The notes: generated by a model from the sequence alone, not told the origin. Numbered from the stretch's first letter, positions 8,760 to 17,511 are shown. The stretch: DNA of 64,000 nucleotides from Poseidonibacter lekithochrous (GCF_013283835.1 NZ_CP054052.1:186001-250000), one strand, 5' to 3'. Made by a program: numbers and translations.

Positions 8760-9923
8760 TTAAAAACTATATGTTAATGTTGCATTTAACTGATCATAAT
8801 CAGATGTTGCAGATTTTTCATCTTCATCAACAAGTGTATAACCTAAGTTAGCTTTTAACTCTGATGTAAGAGCATAACCTAACCATAAAGTTGTTTCAGT
8901 TAATTCTAGTTTATCACTTCCACTGATGTATTCAGTATTTCCATAAAGAAGAGTTGAACTTAAATCTCCAAATGATTTGCTTACACCTAAGTAATAAGTC
9001 TCTGCACCTTTACTATAAACATAATCACCTTCTTCAAAAGGTACAATAATTTCACCTGAGTTAGAAGCACCATATCCTGGGAATGCTGCATTATCATCTA
9101 CTTTAATATATCCTGCGTATGGAGCAAAACCAGCAATTTTAGTGCTTACTTTTACATCAATTAAAGTTGAGTCTTGTGTTGAGTCTTTGTCATCTGAACT
9201 TACTGCATAGTGAGCTCTTAAAGCTGTGTCGTTAAATTTGAAGTTTGTTTTTCCACCATAAATATCTCTTACATCTGGTACCATTAATCCATATGCAGTA
9301 GCAGAAATATTTTCTGTGAATGTTTGAGTTAAACCTAATTTATAAACACCTTTGTTTCCATTAATATCACTCATTGGTCTATAATCTCTTGAGTAAATTC
9401 TACCTTGTCTAGCAGACCAGATAGCTTCAATTGCAGTGTTTCCGTATTTTGCATCAATTCTTACTGCATCTTGAGTTTTATTAATCCAATCAGTAGAGAT
9501 AAATTGTCTACCGGCTTTAACTGTAATATTAGAGTTTGGAGTATATGTTACAAATAATTCTTCAGCATCTATATCTCTATTTTTACCATCTTGATAAAAT
9601 CTCTCAGCAGCATCACCTCTACCATGAGATGTAACAGAGTTAGAATCATCTTCAAATAATGTAGTATACGCTCTAAACTTAGAAGTTAAACTAAGATTAT
9701 TCCATACACCAGTTTCATATTTTAATGCAAAAGAACCTACACCATAAGCAGTGTCTTGATAATAAGCACCATTTTCTTTATCGAAATTTCTTGTTTCGTA
9801 AGTTGCTGTGAATTCCCCAGAAACTTTACCATCCTTTAGTGTTTGTGCTAAACTATCTGCACTAGCAATAGTACATCCCCCGATAGTTAAAGCAGCAATC
9901 ATACTTAATTTTAAGATTTTCAT
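8760..9923 (-). CDS. Outer-membrane porin, OprD/MOMP-like
   Basis: 387 residues with a clear Sec signal peptide (MKILKLSMIAALTIGGCTIASA). The rest alternates polar and hydrophobic residues as in beta-strands, includes GRQFISTDWINKTQDAVR, and ends in Phe (ATLTYSF), the classic signal for outer-membrane beta-barrel insertion. Length and composition fit the Campylobacterota OprD-like/major outer-membrane porin families. It presumably lets small solutes enter. The start is fixed by AAAAGGAT seven bases upstream. It is transcribed away from the first alcohol dehydrogenase. Its promoter shares a TCGA-N7-TCGA element with the molybdoenzyme gene at 14508, suggesting co-regulation. The solute specificity cannot be read from sequence. 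Confidence 0.85.
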   Translation of the reverse strand: MKILKLSMIAALTIGGCTIASADSLAQTLKDGKVSGEFTATYETRNFDKENGAYYQDTAYGVGSFALKYETGVWNNLSLTSKFRAYTTLFEDDSNSVTSHGRGDAAERFYQDGKNRDIDAEELFVTYTPNSNITVKAGRQFISTDWINKTQDAVRIDAKYGNTAIEAIWSARQGRIYSRDYRPMSDINGNKGVYKLGLTQTFTENISATAYGLMVPDVRDIYGGKTNFKFNDTALRAHYAVSSDDKDSTQDSTLIDVKVSTKIAGFAPYAGYIKVDDNAAFPGYGASNSGEIIVPFEEGDYVYSKGAETYYLGVSKSFGDLSSTLLYGNTEYISGSDKLELTETTLWLGYALTSELKANLGYTLVDEDEKSATSDYDQLNATLTYSF

Positions 9924-9987
9924 TGATTATCCTTTTAATAATAACTTCATATACAAATAAAAACTCAACACGAATGAAAGTTCATTT

Positions 9988-10034
9988 TTTATATGTTGGA
10001 AGTTTAATTAAAAAAAATCGAAAAAAAGTCGAAT
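9988..10034 (-). promoter_or_regulatory. Porin promoter with TCGA-N7-TCGA element
   Basis: Read toward the porin gene, the region has TCGA at 10029-10032 and at 10018-10021 (11-bp spacing) in T tracts, then TTAAACTT and a TATAAA -10 box at 9988-9993. The same order occurs upstream of the molybdoenzyme gene (14447-14489). The tctC promoter has the T tracts, TTAAACTT and TATAAA but lacks the TCGA pairs. Confidence 0.5.
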
Positions 10035-10042
10035 TGAAAAAT

Positions 10043-10107
10043 TTGTAGAAATTGGCATGTAATTTGTAAAATCAAGTATTCACAAAAAGCCATATATCTT
10101 TTATAAT
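10043..10107 (+). promoter_or_regulatory. Promoter and conserved upstream element of dehydrogenase 1
   Basis: A ~39-bp block (10043-10081) beginning TTGTAGAAATTGGCATGTAA recurs upstream of the second dehydrogenase (12236-12274) with few changes. In both it lies 59 bp before a TATAAT -10 box (10102-10107 here) and ~95 bp before the ATG. It is the best candidate for the binding site of the neighbouring AraC/YqhC-like regulators. Confidence 0.55.
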
Positions 10108-10138
10108 GCTTGCATAAATTAAATATAAAAGGTTATTC

Positions 10139-11275
10139 ATGGAATTTTCATATCACAACCCAACAGCAATCGAGTTTGGGAAAGGTCAAATTAAATCTAT
10201 CACAAAATATATATCTAAAGAACAAAAAGTACTAGTTGTATACGGTGGTGGTTCTATTAAAAAGAATGGAGTTTATGATCAAGTATCAAAAGCGCTAGAA
10301 GGTTACTCTTGGTGTGAATTCAGTGGAGTTGAGCCAAACCCAACGGTTGAAACATTAAATAAAGCAGTTGAAATTATAAAAAGTGAAAAAATTGATTTTG
10401 TACTTGCAGTTGGTGGAGGTTCAGTTATTGATGGCTGTAAATATTTAATTGCAGCAGCACTTTATGATGGTGATGCATGGGATTTCTTAGATGGAAGCGC
10501 GCAAGTTACAAAAGCTTTACCTCTAGGAGCTATTTTAACATTACCTGCAACAGGAAGTGAATCAAATTCTGCATCTGTAGTTTCTAAAAAAGCTACAAAT
10601 GAAAAAAGATTTTTCCACTCACCATTTTCATTCCCACAATTTGCAGTTTTAGATTCATCTGTAATGTCTACATTAGATGATAGACAATTAGCAAATGGTT
10701 TAGTAGATGCCTTTGTACATACATGTGAACAATATGTTACTTTCCCTACAGCATCTTTAGTAAATGATGGTTATGCGGAAACTCTATTAAGAGGATTAGT
10801 AACTTTAGGAAATACTTGGGATGATAGAAAATCTGAAGCTTGGCAAGAAAACTTAATGCATATTGCTAATCAAGCCTTAAATGGAATGATTGGTTCAGGT
10901 ATGCCACAAGATTGGGCAACACATATGATAGGACATGAATTAACAGCCTTTTATGGACTTGACCATGCAAGATCTTTAGCTGTGGTTCAACCACAACTAT
11001 TTAGAGTAATGTTAGAAGATAAAAAAGAAAAAATAGCTCAAATGGGTGAAAACGTATTTGGAATCTCAAATGATAATGAAGCAGTTATCAAAGCTATTGA
11101 AGCTTTATATGAAAAAGTAGGGATTTCTACAAATTTAAATGATTATAGTATTGATGATAAAGTTATTGAAAATATAATCTCCGCTTTAGAGTCTCATGGT
11201 ATGAGTGCTCTTGGTGAAAAAGCTAATATTACACTTGATAAAAGTGAAGAAATTTTAAAAATGGCAATGAAATAA
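10139..11275 (+). CDS. YqhD-like NADPH-dependent Fe/Zn alcohol dehydrogenase (copy 1)
   Basis: 378 residues of the iron-type alcohol dehydrogenase family, closest in pattern to E. coli YqhD, an NADPH aldehyde reductase. Visible features are GGGSIKKNGVYDQV and AVGGGSVIDGCKY for cofactor binding, LPATGSESN, and metal ligands Asp190, His194, His262 and His276 matching the YqhD set. It probably reduces short- or medium-chain aldehydes in the cytoplasm. It is the first half of a 2.19-kb tandem duplication with the gene at 12331; the two proteins have identical length and by eye roughly 70% identity. It is convergent with an AraC-family gene. The ribosome-binding site is AAAAGG. The true substrate is unknown. 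Confidence 0.93.
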   Translation: MEFSYHNPTAIEFGKGQIKSITKYISKEQKVLVVYGGGSIKKNGVYDQVSKALEGYSWCEFSGVEPNPTVETLNKAVEIIKSEKIDFVLAVGGGSVIDGCKYLIAAALYDGDAWDFLDGSAQVTKALPLGAILTLPATGSESNSASVVSKKATNEKRFFHSPFSFPQFAVLDSSVMSTLDDRQLANGLVDAFVHTCEQYVTFPTASLVNDGYAETLLRGLVTLGNTWDDRKSEAWQENLMHIANQALNGMIGSGMPQDWATHMIGHELTAFYGLDHARSLAVVQPQLFRVMLEDKKEKIAQMGENVFGISNDNEAVIKAIEALYEKVGISTNLNDYSIDDKVIENIISALESHGMSALGEKANITLDKSEEILKMAMK

Positions 11276-11289
11276 GACTTAGATCTTAT
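11272..11289. terminator. Palindrome spanning convergent stop codons
   Basis: ATAAGA (11272-11277) and TCTTAT (11284-11289) form a 6-bp stem around CTTAGA. The arms contain the TAA of the dehydrogenase gene and the stop of the AraC-type gene. It is short and AT-rich, so termination strength is uncertain. Confidence 0.4.
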
Positions 11290-12170
11290 CTCATTAAATG
11301 CACTTCAAAAGAAGGTTTTGCTTCTTTTGGAGGGTAACCATAATAACTTTTGAAATCCCTAGAAAACTGTGAAATACTTTCATATCCTACTTTACTAGCA
11401 GTTTCATTCACTTGGTAATTCTGCTGTGCTATTAAATCTTTTGCTTTTGTAAGTCTAATTTTCTTTATATATTGTAAGGGTGTATGTGAAGTAATATTTT
11501 TAAAATGTGTATGAAAAGATGATACACTCATATCTTCTTGTTTTGCAAGATTTGGGATATCTAAATGCTTTCCAAAATTATCATGAATAATCTTCAAAGA
11601 TTTTGCAATTTTTGCTTCTGTATTAGTATTTAAAAACATTTTATGTAAAAAGTTAGAGTTTTTTCCTATTGCAATTCTATAATACAACTCTCTTAAAAGT
11701 TGATCACCTAAAATATCTGTTTCTTCTTTTGATTCTAAAGTTTTTAATAATCTATACATAGTATCTTCAATTTCAGGTGTTACTTCATCTGAGAAAACAC
11801 CTAAATTAGAGCAATCTTTTTCACCCTCTATTTTTTTTGATAAAGAATCAATTAATTCAAACATTACTTTTTTATCAATAGAAACTAATATACAAATAAA
11901 AGGTTCTTCCTCTGAAGCAATTGTCTCACACTCAAAAGGCATTGTTGTTGGAACTACTAAATAGTTATTAGAATCATAAGTTAAAGTAGAGTTAGGCAAA
12001 TATCCAATCTTTTTACCTTGAATAACAATAATAAGGGCTAAATCATAAAGTAAAGGTCCCTTAGGAGTATAAGTTCTTGTTTTGAATAACTTTATATCTT
12101 TATGAAAGGTATGAGTTAGACCTTCATTGTTTGTTAGGTTATTTACTTGTTTGATTATTTTATTGTTCAT
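11286..12170 (-). CDS. AraC-family regulator, YqhC-like (copy 1)
   Basis: 294 residues. The N-terminal ~185 residues match the AraC_N (YqhC-type) domain: LIIVIQGKKIGYLPNSTLTY, YLVVPTTMPFECE, PFICILVSIDKKVM. The C-terminal ~100 residues carry two helix-turn-helix motifs (LDIPNLAKQEDMSVSSFHTH; VNETASKVGYESISQFSRDF) and the FKSYYGYPP signature. In E. coli YqhC activates yqhD in response to aldehydes. Here the gene is convergent with dehydrogenase 1 and divergent from dehydrogenase 2 across a 160-bp region that holds the conserved element. It therefore probably activates one or both dehydrogenases; this is inference from family and position. Confidence 0.9.
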   Translation of the reverse strand: MNNKIIKQVNNLTNNEGLTHTFHKDIKLFKTRTYTPKGPLLYDLALIIVIQGKKIGYLPNSTLTYDSNNYLVVPTTMPFECETIASEEEPFICILVSIDKKVMFELIDSLSKKIEGEKDCSNLGVFSDEVTPEIEDTMYRLLKTLESKEETDILGDQLLRELYYRIAIGKNSNFLHKMFLNTNTEAKIAKSLKIIHDNFGKHLDIPNLAKQEDMSVSSFHTHFKNITSHTPLQYIKKIRLTKAKDLIAQQNYQVNETASKVGYESISQFSRDFKSYYGYPPKEAKPSFEVHLMR

Positions 12171-12235
12171 TTATAGTCCAATTTGTATTTATACTATTAT
12201 AGGGTTTTATTAGTTATATATAGGTTTTAAACAAC

Positions 12236-12300
12236 TTGTAGAAACTGTCATGTTATTTGTATAAATTGTTATTCTAAAAAGAAAAGAAAACCCATATAAT
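12236..12300 (+). promoter_or_regulatory. Promoter and conserved upstream element of dehydrogenase 2
   Basis: The block 12236-12274 (TTGTAGAAACTGTCATGTTA and following) matches that at 10043-10081, with the same 59-bp distance to a TATAAT -10 box (12295-12300). It sits between divergent AraC copy 1 and dehydrogenase 2 and is a candidate AraC-type operator. Confidence 0.55.
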
Positions 12301-12330
12301 CTCCCTATAAAAAATAAAGGAATTAAAAAT

Positions 12331-13467
12331 ATGGAATTTTCATATCATAACCCAACAGCAATCGAATTTGGTGCTGGTTCAATAAAAACAATTAGTGATT
12401 CAATCAACAAAGACCATAAAGTATTAGTAGTTTACGGTGGTGGCTCAATCAAAAAAAATGGTGTATATGACCAAGTTATTAAAGCATTAGAAAATCACAC
12501 TTTCTTAGAATTCTCAGGTGTTGAACCAAACCCAACAGTTGAAACTATGAATAAAGCAGTAAAAATTGTAAAAGAAGAAAACATTGATTTCATTCTTGCA
12601 GTTGGTGGTGGATCAGTAATTGATGGCTGTAAATATTTAGCAGCTGCTTCATTATATGATGGAGATGCATGGGACTTTTTAGATGGAACTGCTGAGGTGC
12701 AAAGAGCCTTACCTTTAGGTGTAGTTTTAACATTAGCAGCAACTGGAAGTGAATCAAACCATTTAACAGTAGTTTCTAAAAAAGAAACAGATGAAAAAAG
12801 AATGTATTTCTCAAATCATTCATACCCACAATTTGCAGTAATGGATCCTTCTGTAATGGCTACATTATCTGATAGACAATTAGGAAATGGTTTAGTTGAT
12901 GCCTTTGTTCATACTTCTGAGCAATATATCACATACCCAACATCTGCATTAGTAAATGACGGTTATGCTGAAACTTTATTTAGAGGTTTAGTAAAACTTG
13001 CAGATACTTGGGAAGATAGAAGAACTCAACCTTGGTTAGAAAACCTAATGCATATTGCAAACCAAGCACTTAACTTCCAAATTGGAGCCGGTGTTCCTCA
13101 AGATTGGTCAACTCACCTTATTGGACATGAATTAACTGCATACTATAATCTAGACCATGCAAGATCATTAGCTGTAGTTCAACCATATTTATTAGAAGTA
13201 ATGGGTGAAGAAAAAGAAGCAAAAATTGCACAATTAGGTAAAAATGTATTTGGAATTGAAAATGACAATGCAGGAGTAATCAAAGCAATTGAAGAAGTTT
13301 ATAATAAAGTAGGAGTACCTACTAAATTAAGTGAATACGAAATTGATGATAAAGTAATTTCAAATGTATCAAATGCTTTAACAAACAATGGCTACACAGC
13401 AATTGGTGAAAACGGAACGGTTACATTAGATAAGGTATCTACAATTTTAACTATGTCTATGAAATAG
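12331..13467 (+). CDS. YqhD-like NADPH-dependent Fe/Zn alcohol dehydrogenase (copy 2)
   Basis: 378 residues, paralogue of the gene at 10139 and offset from it by 2192 bp. The cofactor loops (GGGSIKKNGVYDQV, AVGGGSVIDGCKY) and all four metal ligands (Asp/His in GLVDAFVH, His in STHLIGHEL and NLDHARS) are conserved. Differences cluster around the substrate side: HTSEQYITYP replaces HTCEQYVTFP and LAATGSESNHLT replaces LPATGSESNSAS. The two copies may therefore have different aldehyde preferences. The ribosome-binding site is AAGGAATT. It is convergent with AraC copy 2. The role in aldehyde reduction comes from the family; the substrate is not known. Confidence 0.93.
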   Translation: MEFSYHNPTAIEFGAGSIKTISDSINKDHKVLVVYGGGSIKKNGVYDQVIKALENHTFLEFSGVEPNPTVETMNKAVKIVKEENIDFILAVGGGSVIDGCKYLAAASLYDGDAWDFLDGTAEVQRALPLGVVLTLAATGSESNHLTVVSKKETDEKRMYFSNHSYPQFAVMDPSVMATLSDRQLGNGLVDAFVHTSEQYITYPTSALVNDGYAETLFRGLVKLADTWEDRRTQPWLENLMHIANQALNFQIGAGVPQDWSTHLIGHELTAYYNLDHARSLAVVQPYLLEVMGEEKEAKIAQLGKNVFGIENDNAGVIKAIEEVYNKVGVPTKLSEYEIDDKVISNVSNALTNNGYTAIGENGTVTLDKVSTILTMSMK

Positions 13468-13482
13468 TCTTAATTATTAAGA
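13468..13482. terminator. Palindrome at convergent stop codons
   Basis: TCTTAAT-T-ATTAAGA is a perfect palindrome starting right after the TAG of dehydrogenase 2 and containing the stop of the AraC-type gene (13477-13479). As RNA it can form only a short stem, so it may be a weak bidirectional terminator. Confidence 0.35.
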
Positions 13483-14361
13483 ACTACTATCCTCTTCAAA
13501 AGATGGCTTAACATCTTTTGGGGGATAACCAAAATAGGTTTTAAAATCTCGTGAGAATTGCGAGGCACTATCATATCCCATCTCATAAGCTGCATCTACT
13601 ACTTGATAATTTTGTTTTGCTATTAAATCTTTTGCTTTTGTAAGTCTAATTTTCTTTATATATTGTAAAGGAGTATGTGAAGTTACTTTTTTAAAATGTG
13701 TATGAAAAGATGAAACACTCATATCTTCTTGTCTTGCTAGATTTGGAATATCTAGATTTGTTTCACATTGAGTATGAATGATTTTTAAAGCACGAGCAAT
13801 TTTTGCTTCATTATTATTCTCTAAAAACATTTTATGTAAAAAGTTAGCATTTTGTCCAATAGCGATTCTATAAAATAGTTCTTTTAAAATTGCCTTACCT
13901 AATATATTTGATTCTTCTTGGGATTCTAATACATCTAATAGTTTATTTGTAACGTCTTCAATTTTAGAAGTTACCTTGTCACAAAAAATTCCTAAATTAT
14001 TCTCTTTCGTTTGTTTTGTCTCTTGTTTTTTTACTAAATCCATGATTTCAAACATCACTTGTTTATCAATATCTATTAATAAACAAATAAAGGGCTCTTC
14101 TTTAGATGCATAGGTTTCACACTCTAAAGGAAGAGTTGTAGGAACTACTAAATAGTTGTCACAATCAAAGGTTAGAGTATTACTAGCAAGGTTTGCAACT
14201 TTTTTACCTTGTAATACTAAAAGTAAACAAACATCGTAGATTAGGGGACTCTTAGGTTCATAATTAGTTGTTTTGAATACTTTTACATCTTTTAAATATG
14301 TGTCGTGAATACCATCTTCTTTAAAAAGGTACTCTCTATTTTCAATAATACTTTTGTTCAT
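13477..14361 (-). CDS. AraC-family regulator, YqhC-like (copy 2)
   Basis: 294 residues, the same length and architecture as the copy at 11286: AraC_N domain (LLLVLQGKKVANLASNTLTF, YLVVPTTLPLECE) and two C-terminal helix-turn-helix motifs (LDIPNLARQEDMSVSSFHTH; VVDAAYEMGYDSASQFSRDF), ending with YFGYPPKDVKPSF. The DNA-binding half is nearly identical between the copies, including TSHTPLQYIKKIRLTKAKDL, while the ligand half differs more. They probably recognise the same DNA but respond to different effectors. It is divergent from the molybdoenzyme gene across a 146-bp region and could influence it too. Confidence 0.9.
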   Translation of the reverse strand: MNKSIIENREYLFKEDGIHDTYLKDVKVFKTTNYEPKSPLIYDVCLLLVLQGKKVANLASNTLTFDCDNYLVVPTTLPLECETYASKEEPFICLLIDIDKQVMFEIMDLVKKQETKQTKENNLGIFCDKVTSKIEDVTNKLLDVLESQEESNILGKAILKELFYRIAIGQNANFLHKMFLENNNEAKIARALKIIHTQCETNLDIPNLARQEDMSVSSFHTHFKKVTSHTPLQYIKKIRLTKAKDLIAKQNYQVVDAAYEMGYDSASQFSRDFKTYFGYPPKDVKPSFEEDSSS

Positions 14362-14446
14362 TTAGGATTCTTTATTTCATTTTATATTTGTATATTTCTA
14401 TTAAATTACAGAATAAATGCTTTATTTTTATTAAATTAACATATAT

Positions 14447-14489
14447 TCGATTTTTTTTCGATTTTTTGTTGTTAGACTTTCAATATAAA
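14447..14489 (+). promoter_or_regulatory. Molybdoenzyme promoter with TCGA-N7-TCGA element
   Basis: TCGA at 14447-14450 and 14458-14461 (11-bp spacing) are embedded in T tracts, then TTAGACTT and a TATAAA -10 box (14484-14489), 18 bp before the ATG. The order and spacing match the porin promoter at 9988-10034 read on its own strand. Confidence 0.5.
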
Positions 14490-14507
14490 TAAAACAAAGG
14501 ATTGAAG

Positions 14508-16916
14508 ATGAACAATTCAAGAAGAGATTTTTTAAAAGTTGGAGCGGCTGCTTCTGCTGCTGTTGCAGCTAGTGGAACGATGACTGGTGCATTTGCAAAA
14601 GAGTTTGCTGCAAGAACTGAGAAAATTCCTCATGCTTCGCATTATGGTCCATTTCATGCTCACGTAAGAGATGGGAAAATTGTAGATATAACACCTCAGT
14701 TAGATTCAGATGCAAACCCAACTGCAATGGTAAAAGGTTTAGCTGATAGAGTTATGACAGATTCAAGAGTTAAATACCCTTGTGTAAGAAAATCTTACTT
14801 AGAAGGTAAAGACGCTGGTGATTTAAGAGGTAAAGAAGAGTTTGTAAGAGTATCTTGGGACAAAGCTTTAGATTTAGCAGCTGATGCTATTAAAAAAGCA
14901 CAAGCTAAAGGTGGTAACCAATCACTTTACAATTCTTGTTATTCAGGTTGGGCACATCCAGGTGCATTTAAACCTAATGCATTAGCAGGTAGATTCTTCA
15001 ATCAAATCGGTGGAGCTGTTGGAACAAGTGGCGAATATTCAAATGGAGCTGCAGGTCCTACAAACCCAGTTATTGTTGGAGATATGGAAGTTTATTCTAT
15101 TCAAACAGCACATGAACAAATTATTAAAAATACAAAAGTAATGATTTTATGGGGAGCTGATTTATACAAATGTAATAGAATCGGTTGGTTCGTGCCAAAT
15201 CACAGAAATATTGATGCTTATGAAGAGTATAAAAAAGCAGGAATCAAATTTATTTCAATTGATCCTATTTATACAACTTCTGCTTCTGAGTTTAAAGCTG
15301 ACTGGATCAAAATTAGACCAGGTTCAGATGTTGCACTTATGATGGCAATGATGCATTATTTATACAAATCAAAAAAATATGATGCAAACTTCATCAAAAA
15401 ATATACTCATGGTTTTGATAAATTCTTACCATACTTACTTGGAAAAGAAGATGGTATTGAAAAAACTCCTGAGTGGGCAGAAAAATTAACTGAAATTCCA
15501 GCTGCTACTATTAAAGAGTTAGCAACAACTATGGTTGATAACAGAACATTTATCGCAGGAAATTGGTCATTACAAAGAGCACACCATGGTGAGCAAGTTG
15601 ACTGGTCTATTATTACTTTAGCATCTATGATTGGACAAATCGGACTTCCAGGTGGTGGTTTTGGTTTCTCTATGCATTATGCAGGTGGTGGTGATGCTGC
15701 TTCTGGAAAAGCTACTGTTGGTGGTGTTCCTCAAGGTGGTGGTAACAAAGTTAACGTTAATATCCCAGCTTCTAGAATGAGTGATTTACTTTTAAATCCT
15801 GGTAAAACAGTTACATTCAAAGGTGGAAAAGTTACTTATCCAAAAATTGAAGTAATGTTAAGTGCTGGTTCTTCTCCTATTGGTCACCAACCAGATGTAA
15901 ATGAATTAGTTGGAGCTATGAGAACATTAGACACTATTATTACTGTTGATCCATGGTGGACTCCAACAGCTAAAATGTCTGATATTGTTTTCCCTGCAAC
16001 TACAACTATGGAAAGAGATGATATTACTCAAGGTATGTCATACGCTCAAGATAGACTATTTGCAATGAAAAAAGTTGTTGATGCTAGATATGAATCAAAA
16101 GATGATTACTGGATTTTTGCAGAGTTATCAAAAAGATTTGGTAAAGAGAAAAAATTCACTAAAAATAGAACAACTATGCAGTGGATTGAAAGATTATACA
16201 AAAGATCATACGCTAAGAAAAAAATGAAAATTCAATTTGACGAATTCTGGAAAGAAGGTGTTGTTAAATATGAAGTTCCAGATAGTGCTAGAAATTTTGT
16301 AAGACATGAAGCATTTAGAAAAGATCCAATTAAAAACCCACTAAAAACAGAAAGTGGAAAAATTCAAATCTTCTCTGAAAAATTTGATGCTTACGGTTAC
16401 GATGACTTCAAAGGTCACGCAACTTGGTTTGAACCAGCTGAGTGGTTAGGAAATAAAAAGTTAGCGGCGAAATATCCACTACACCTAGTATCTCCACACC
16501 CAACATATAGAGTTCACTCTCAGTTAGATAATACTTGGGTACAAAATGTACACAAAGTACAAGGTAGAGAACCAATTAGAATTTCACCAAATGATGCGAA
16601 AAAATTCGGTGTAAGAGATGGTGAGATTGTAGAAGTTTACAATGACAGAGGAAGTGTTCTTGCTGGTGTTGTTGTTACTAATACTATTAGAGATGGGGTA
16701 GTTGCAATTGAAGAAGGTGCTTGGTATTCTCCTGATGATGCAAGTAAAGATAAAACAAGATGTAACTCTGGACAAGCGAACCTTTTAACTTCGTCAAGAC
16801 CAACATCATCAATGGCGCAAGCAACTACAGCAAATACTGTACTTGTTTCAATCAAAAAAGCTGGTGTGGTTCAACCAAACCTAGCATATAGCGCACCAAA
16901 AATTATAGAAGGATAA
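14508..16916 (+). CDS. TAT-exported molybdopterin oxidoreductase, DMSO/TMAO-reductase type
   Basis: 802 residues from the ATG at 14508; an in-frame TTG at 14502 is rejected because it touches the AAAGGA ribosome-binding site. A twin-arginine signal (SRRDFLKVGAAASAAVAASG) precedes the mature enzyme. The HYGPFHAHVRDGKI start, the absence of an N-terminal Fe-S cysteine cluster and EYSNGAAG (Ser178, the probable Mo ligand) fit the DMSO/TMAO reductase family. The molybdopterin-binding C-terminal domain includes LVSPHPTYRVHSQLDNT. It would reduce an S- or N-oxide in the periplasm. It is followed 3 bp later by a monohaem cytochrome c, as in Campylobacter Cj0264/Cj0265. The substrate is not fixed by sequence. 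Confidence 0.92.
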   Translation: MNNSRRDFLKVGAAASAAVAASGTMTGAFAKEFAARTEKIPHASHYGPFHAHVRDGKIVDITPQLDSDANPTAMVKGLADRVMTDSRVKYPCVRKSYLEGKDAGDLRGKEEFVRVSWDKALDLAADAIKKAQAKGGNQSLYNSCYSGWAHPGAFKPNALAGRFFNQIGGAVGTSGEYSNGAAGPTNPVIVGDMEVYSIQTAHEQIIKNTKVMILWGADLYKCNRIGWFVPNHRNIDAYEEYKKAGIKFISIDPIYTTSASEFKADWIKIRPGSDVALMMAMMHYLYKSKKYDANFIKKYTHGFDKFLPYLLGKEDGIEKTPEWAEKLTEIPAATIKELATTMVDNRTFIAGNWSLQRAHHGEQVDWSIITLASMIGQIGLPGGGFGFSMHYAGGGDAASGKATVGGVPQGGGNKVNVNIPASRMSDLLLNPGKTVTFKGGKVTYPKIEVMLSAGSSPIGHQPDVNELVGAMRTLDTIITVDPWWTPTAKMSDIVFPATTTMERDDITQGMSYAQDRLFAMKKVVDARYESKDDYWIFAELSKRFGKEKKFTKNRTTMQWIERLYKRSYAKKKMKIQFDEFWKEGVVKYEVPDSARNFVRHEAFRKDPIKNPLKTESGKIQIFSEKFDAYGYDDFKGHATWFEPAEWLGNKKLAAKYPLHLVSPHPTYRVHSQLDNTWVQNVHKVQGREPIRISPNDAKKFGVRDGEIVEVYNDRGSVLAGVVVTNTIRDGVVAIEEGAWYSPDDASKDKTRCNSGQANLLTSSRPTSSMAQATTANTVLVSIKKAGVVQPNLAYSAPKIIEG

Positions 16917-16919
16917 AAA

Positions 16920-17480
16920 ATGAAATTTTTATTAAAAACATTAATTTCATCTGCAATATTACTTGGGTCTTTCGCCCAAGTAAATGCAAGTGATTTATTT
17001 GTTGTTGAAAGCAACACAGAGTTAAAAGCAAAAGATGGGAAAGTATCAAAACTTTTCATAGGTGTTCCAGTTAGTGTTAAAAAAGATAATGGTTCAACTG
17101 TTAATGTTACAGTTAAGGGTTTTCAAGATGGACTTAATATCTATTCAACAACTGGAAAAGAACTTTTAATTGCGACTTTAGACAAAGGTTTTAAAGTTTC
17201 AAAAAAAGCTGGTACTGAAGTTGAGTTAATCGGAACTATTGCAAAAGATGCATTAGGTGAAGATGTTGAAGCTATTTGGGATGAAACTCAAGAGTTATAT
17301 TATGAGATGTGTTCTGTATGTCATGCACCACCTCAAATTGCACACTTAAGTATGATTGAATGGGAAGCTATTTATCCATCAATGAGAACAAGAACAACTT
17401 TAGATGATGATGAATCATCAGATATTATTAGATTCTTAAAATCTAATGCAAACAATGGTTTAATTAAAACTGAGCACTAA
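16920..17480 (+). CDS. Periplasmic monohaem cytochrome c, molybdoenzyme partner
   Basis: 186 residues with a Sec signal peptide (KFLLKTLISSAILLGSFAQVNA). A beta-rich N-terminal domain (~25-115) is followed by one haem-binding CSVCH motif (Cys131, Cys134, His135) and a short C-terminal domain containing Met residues (SMIEW, YPSMRTRT) that could supply the sixth ligand. It resembles the C-terminal part of TorC and Campylobacter Cj0265-type cytochromes. It starts 3 bp after the molybdoenzyme stop, so co-translation is likely, and would pass electrons from a membrane quinol oxidase to the reductase. A membrane tetrahaem cytochrome is not in the window. Confidence 0.87.
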   Translation: MKFLLKTLISSAILLGSFAQVNASDLFVVESNTELKAKDGKVSKLFIGVPVSVKKDNGSTVNVTVKGFQDGLNIYSTTGKELLIATLDKGFKVSKKAGTEVELIGTIAKDALGEDVEAIWDETQELYYEMCSVCHAPPQIAHLSMIEWEAIYPSMRTRTTLDDDESSDIIRFLKSNANNGLIKTEH

Positions 17481-17511
17481 GCTTGGTTATAATTAATAAA
17501 AAGGAAATCCA

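Noticed and set aside
10052-10070. Sigma-54-like promoter (TTGGCATG-N4-TTGTA) upstream of dehydrogenase 1
   Set aside because: The -12 element lacks the required GC, copy 2 changes GG to GT at the -24 element, and both copies have a good TATAAT box nearer the start.
16584-17059. Antisense frames over the end of the molybdoenzyme and cytochrome genes
   Set aside because: Both plus-strand genes have conserved motifs through this stretch; the antisense frames have no recognisable features.
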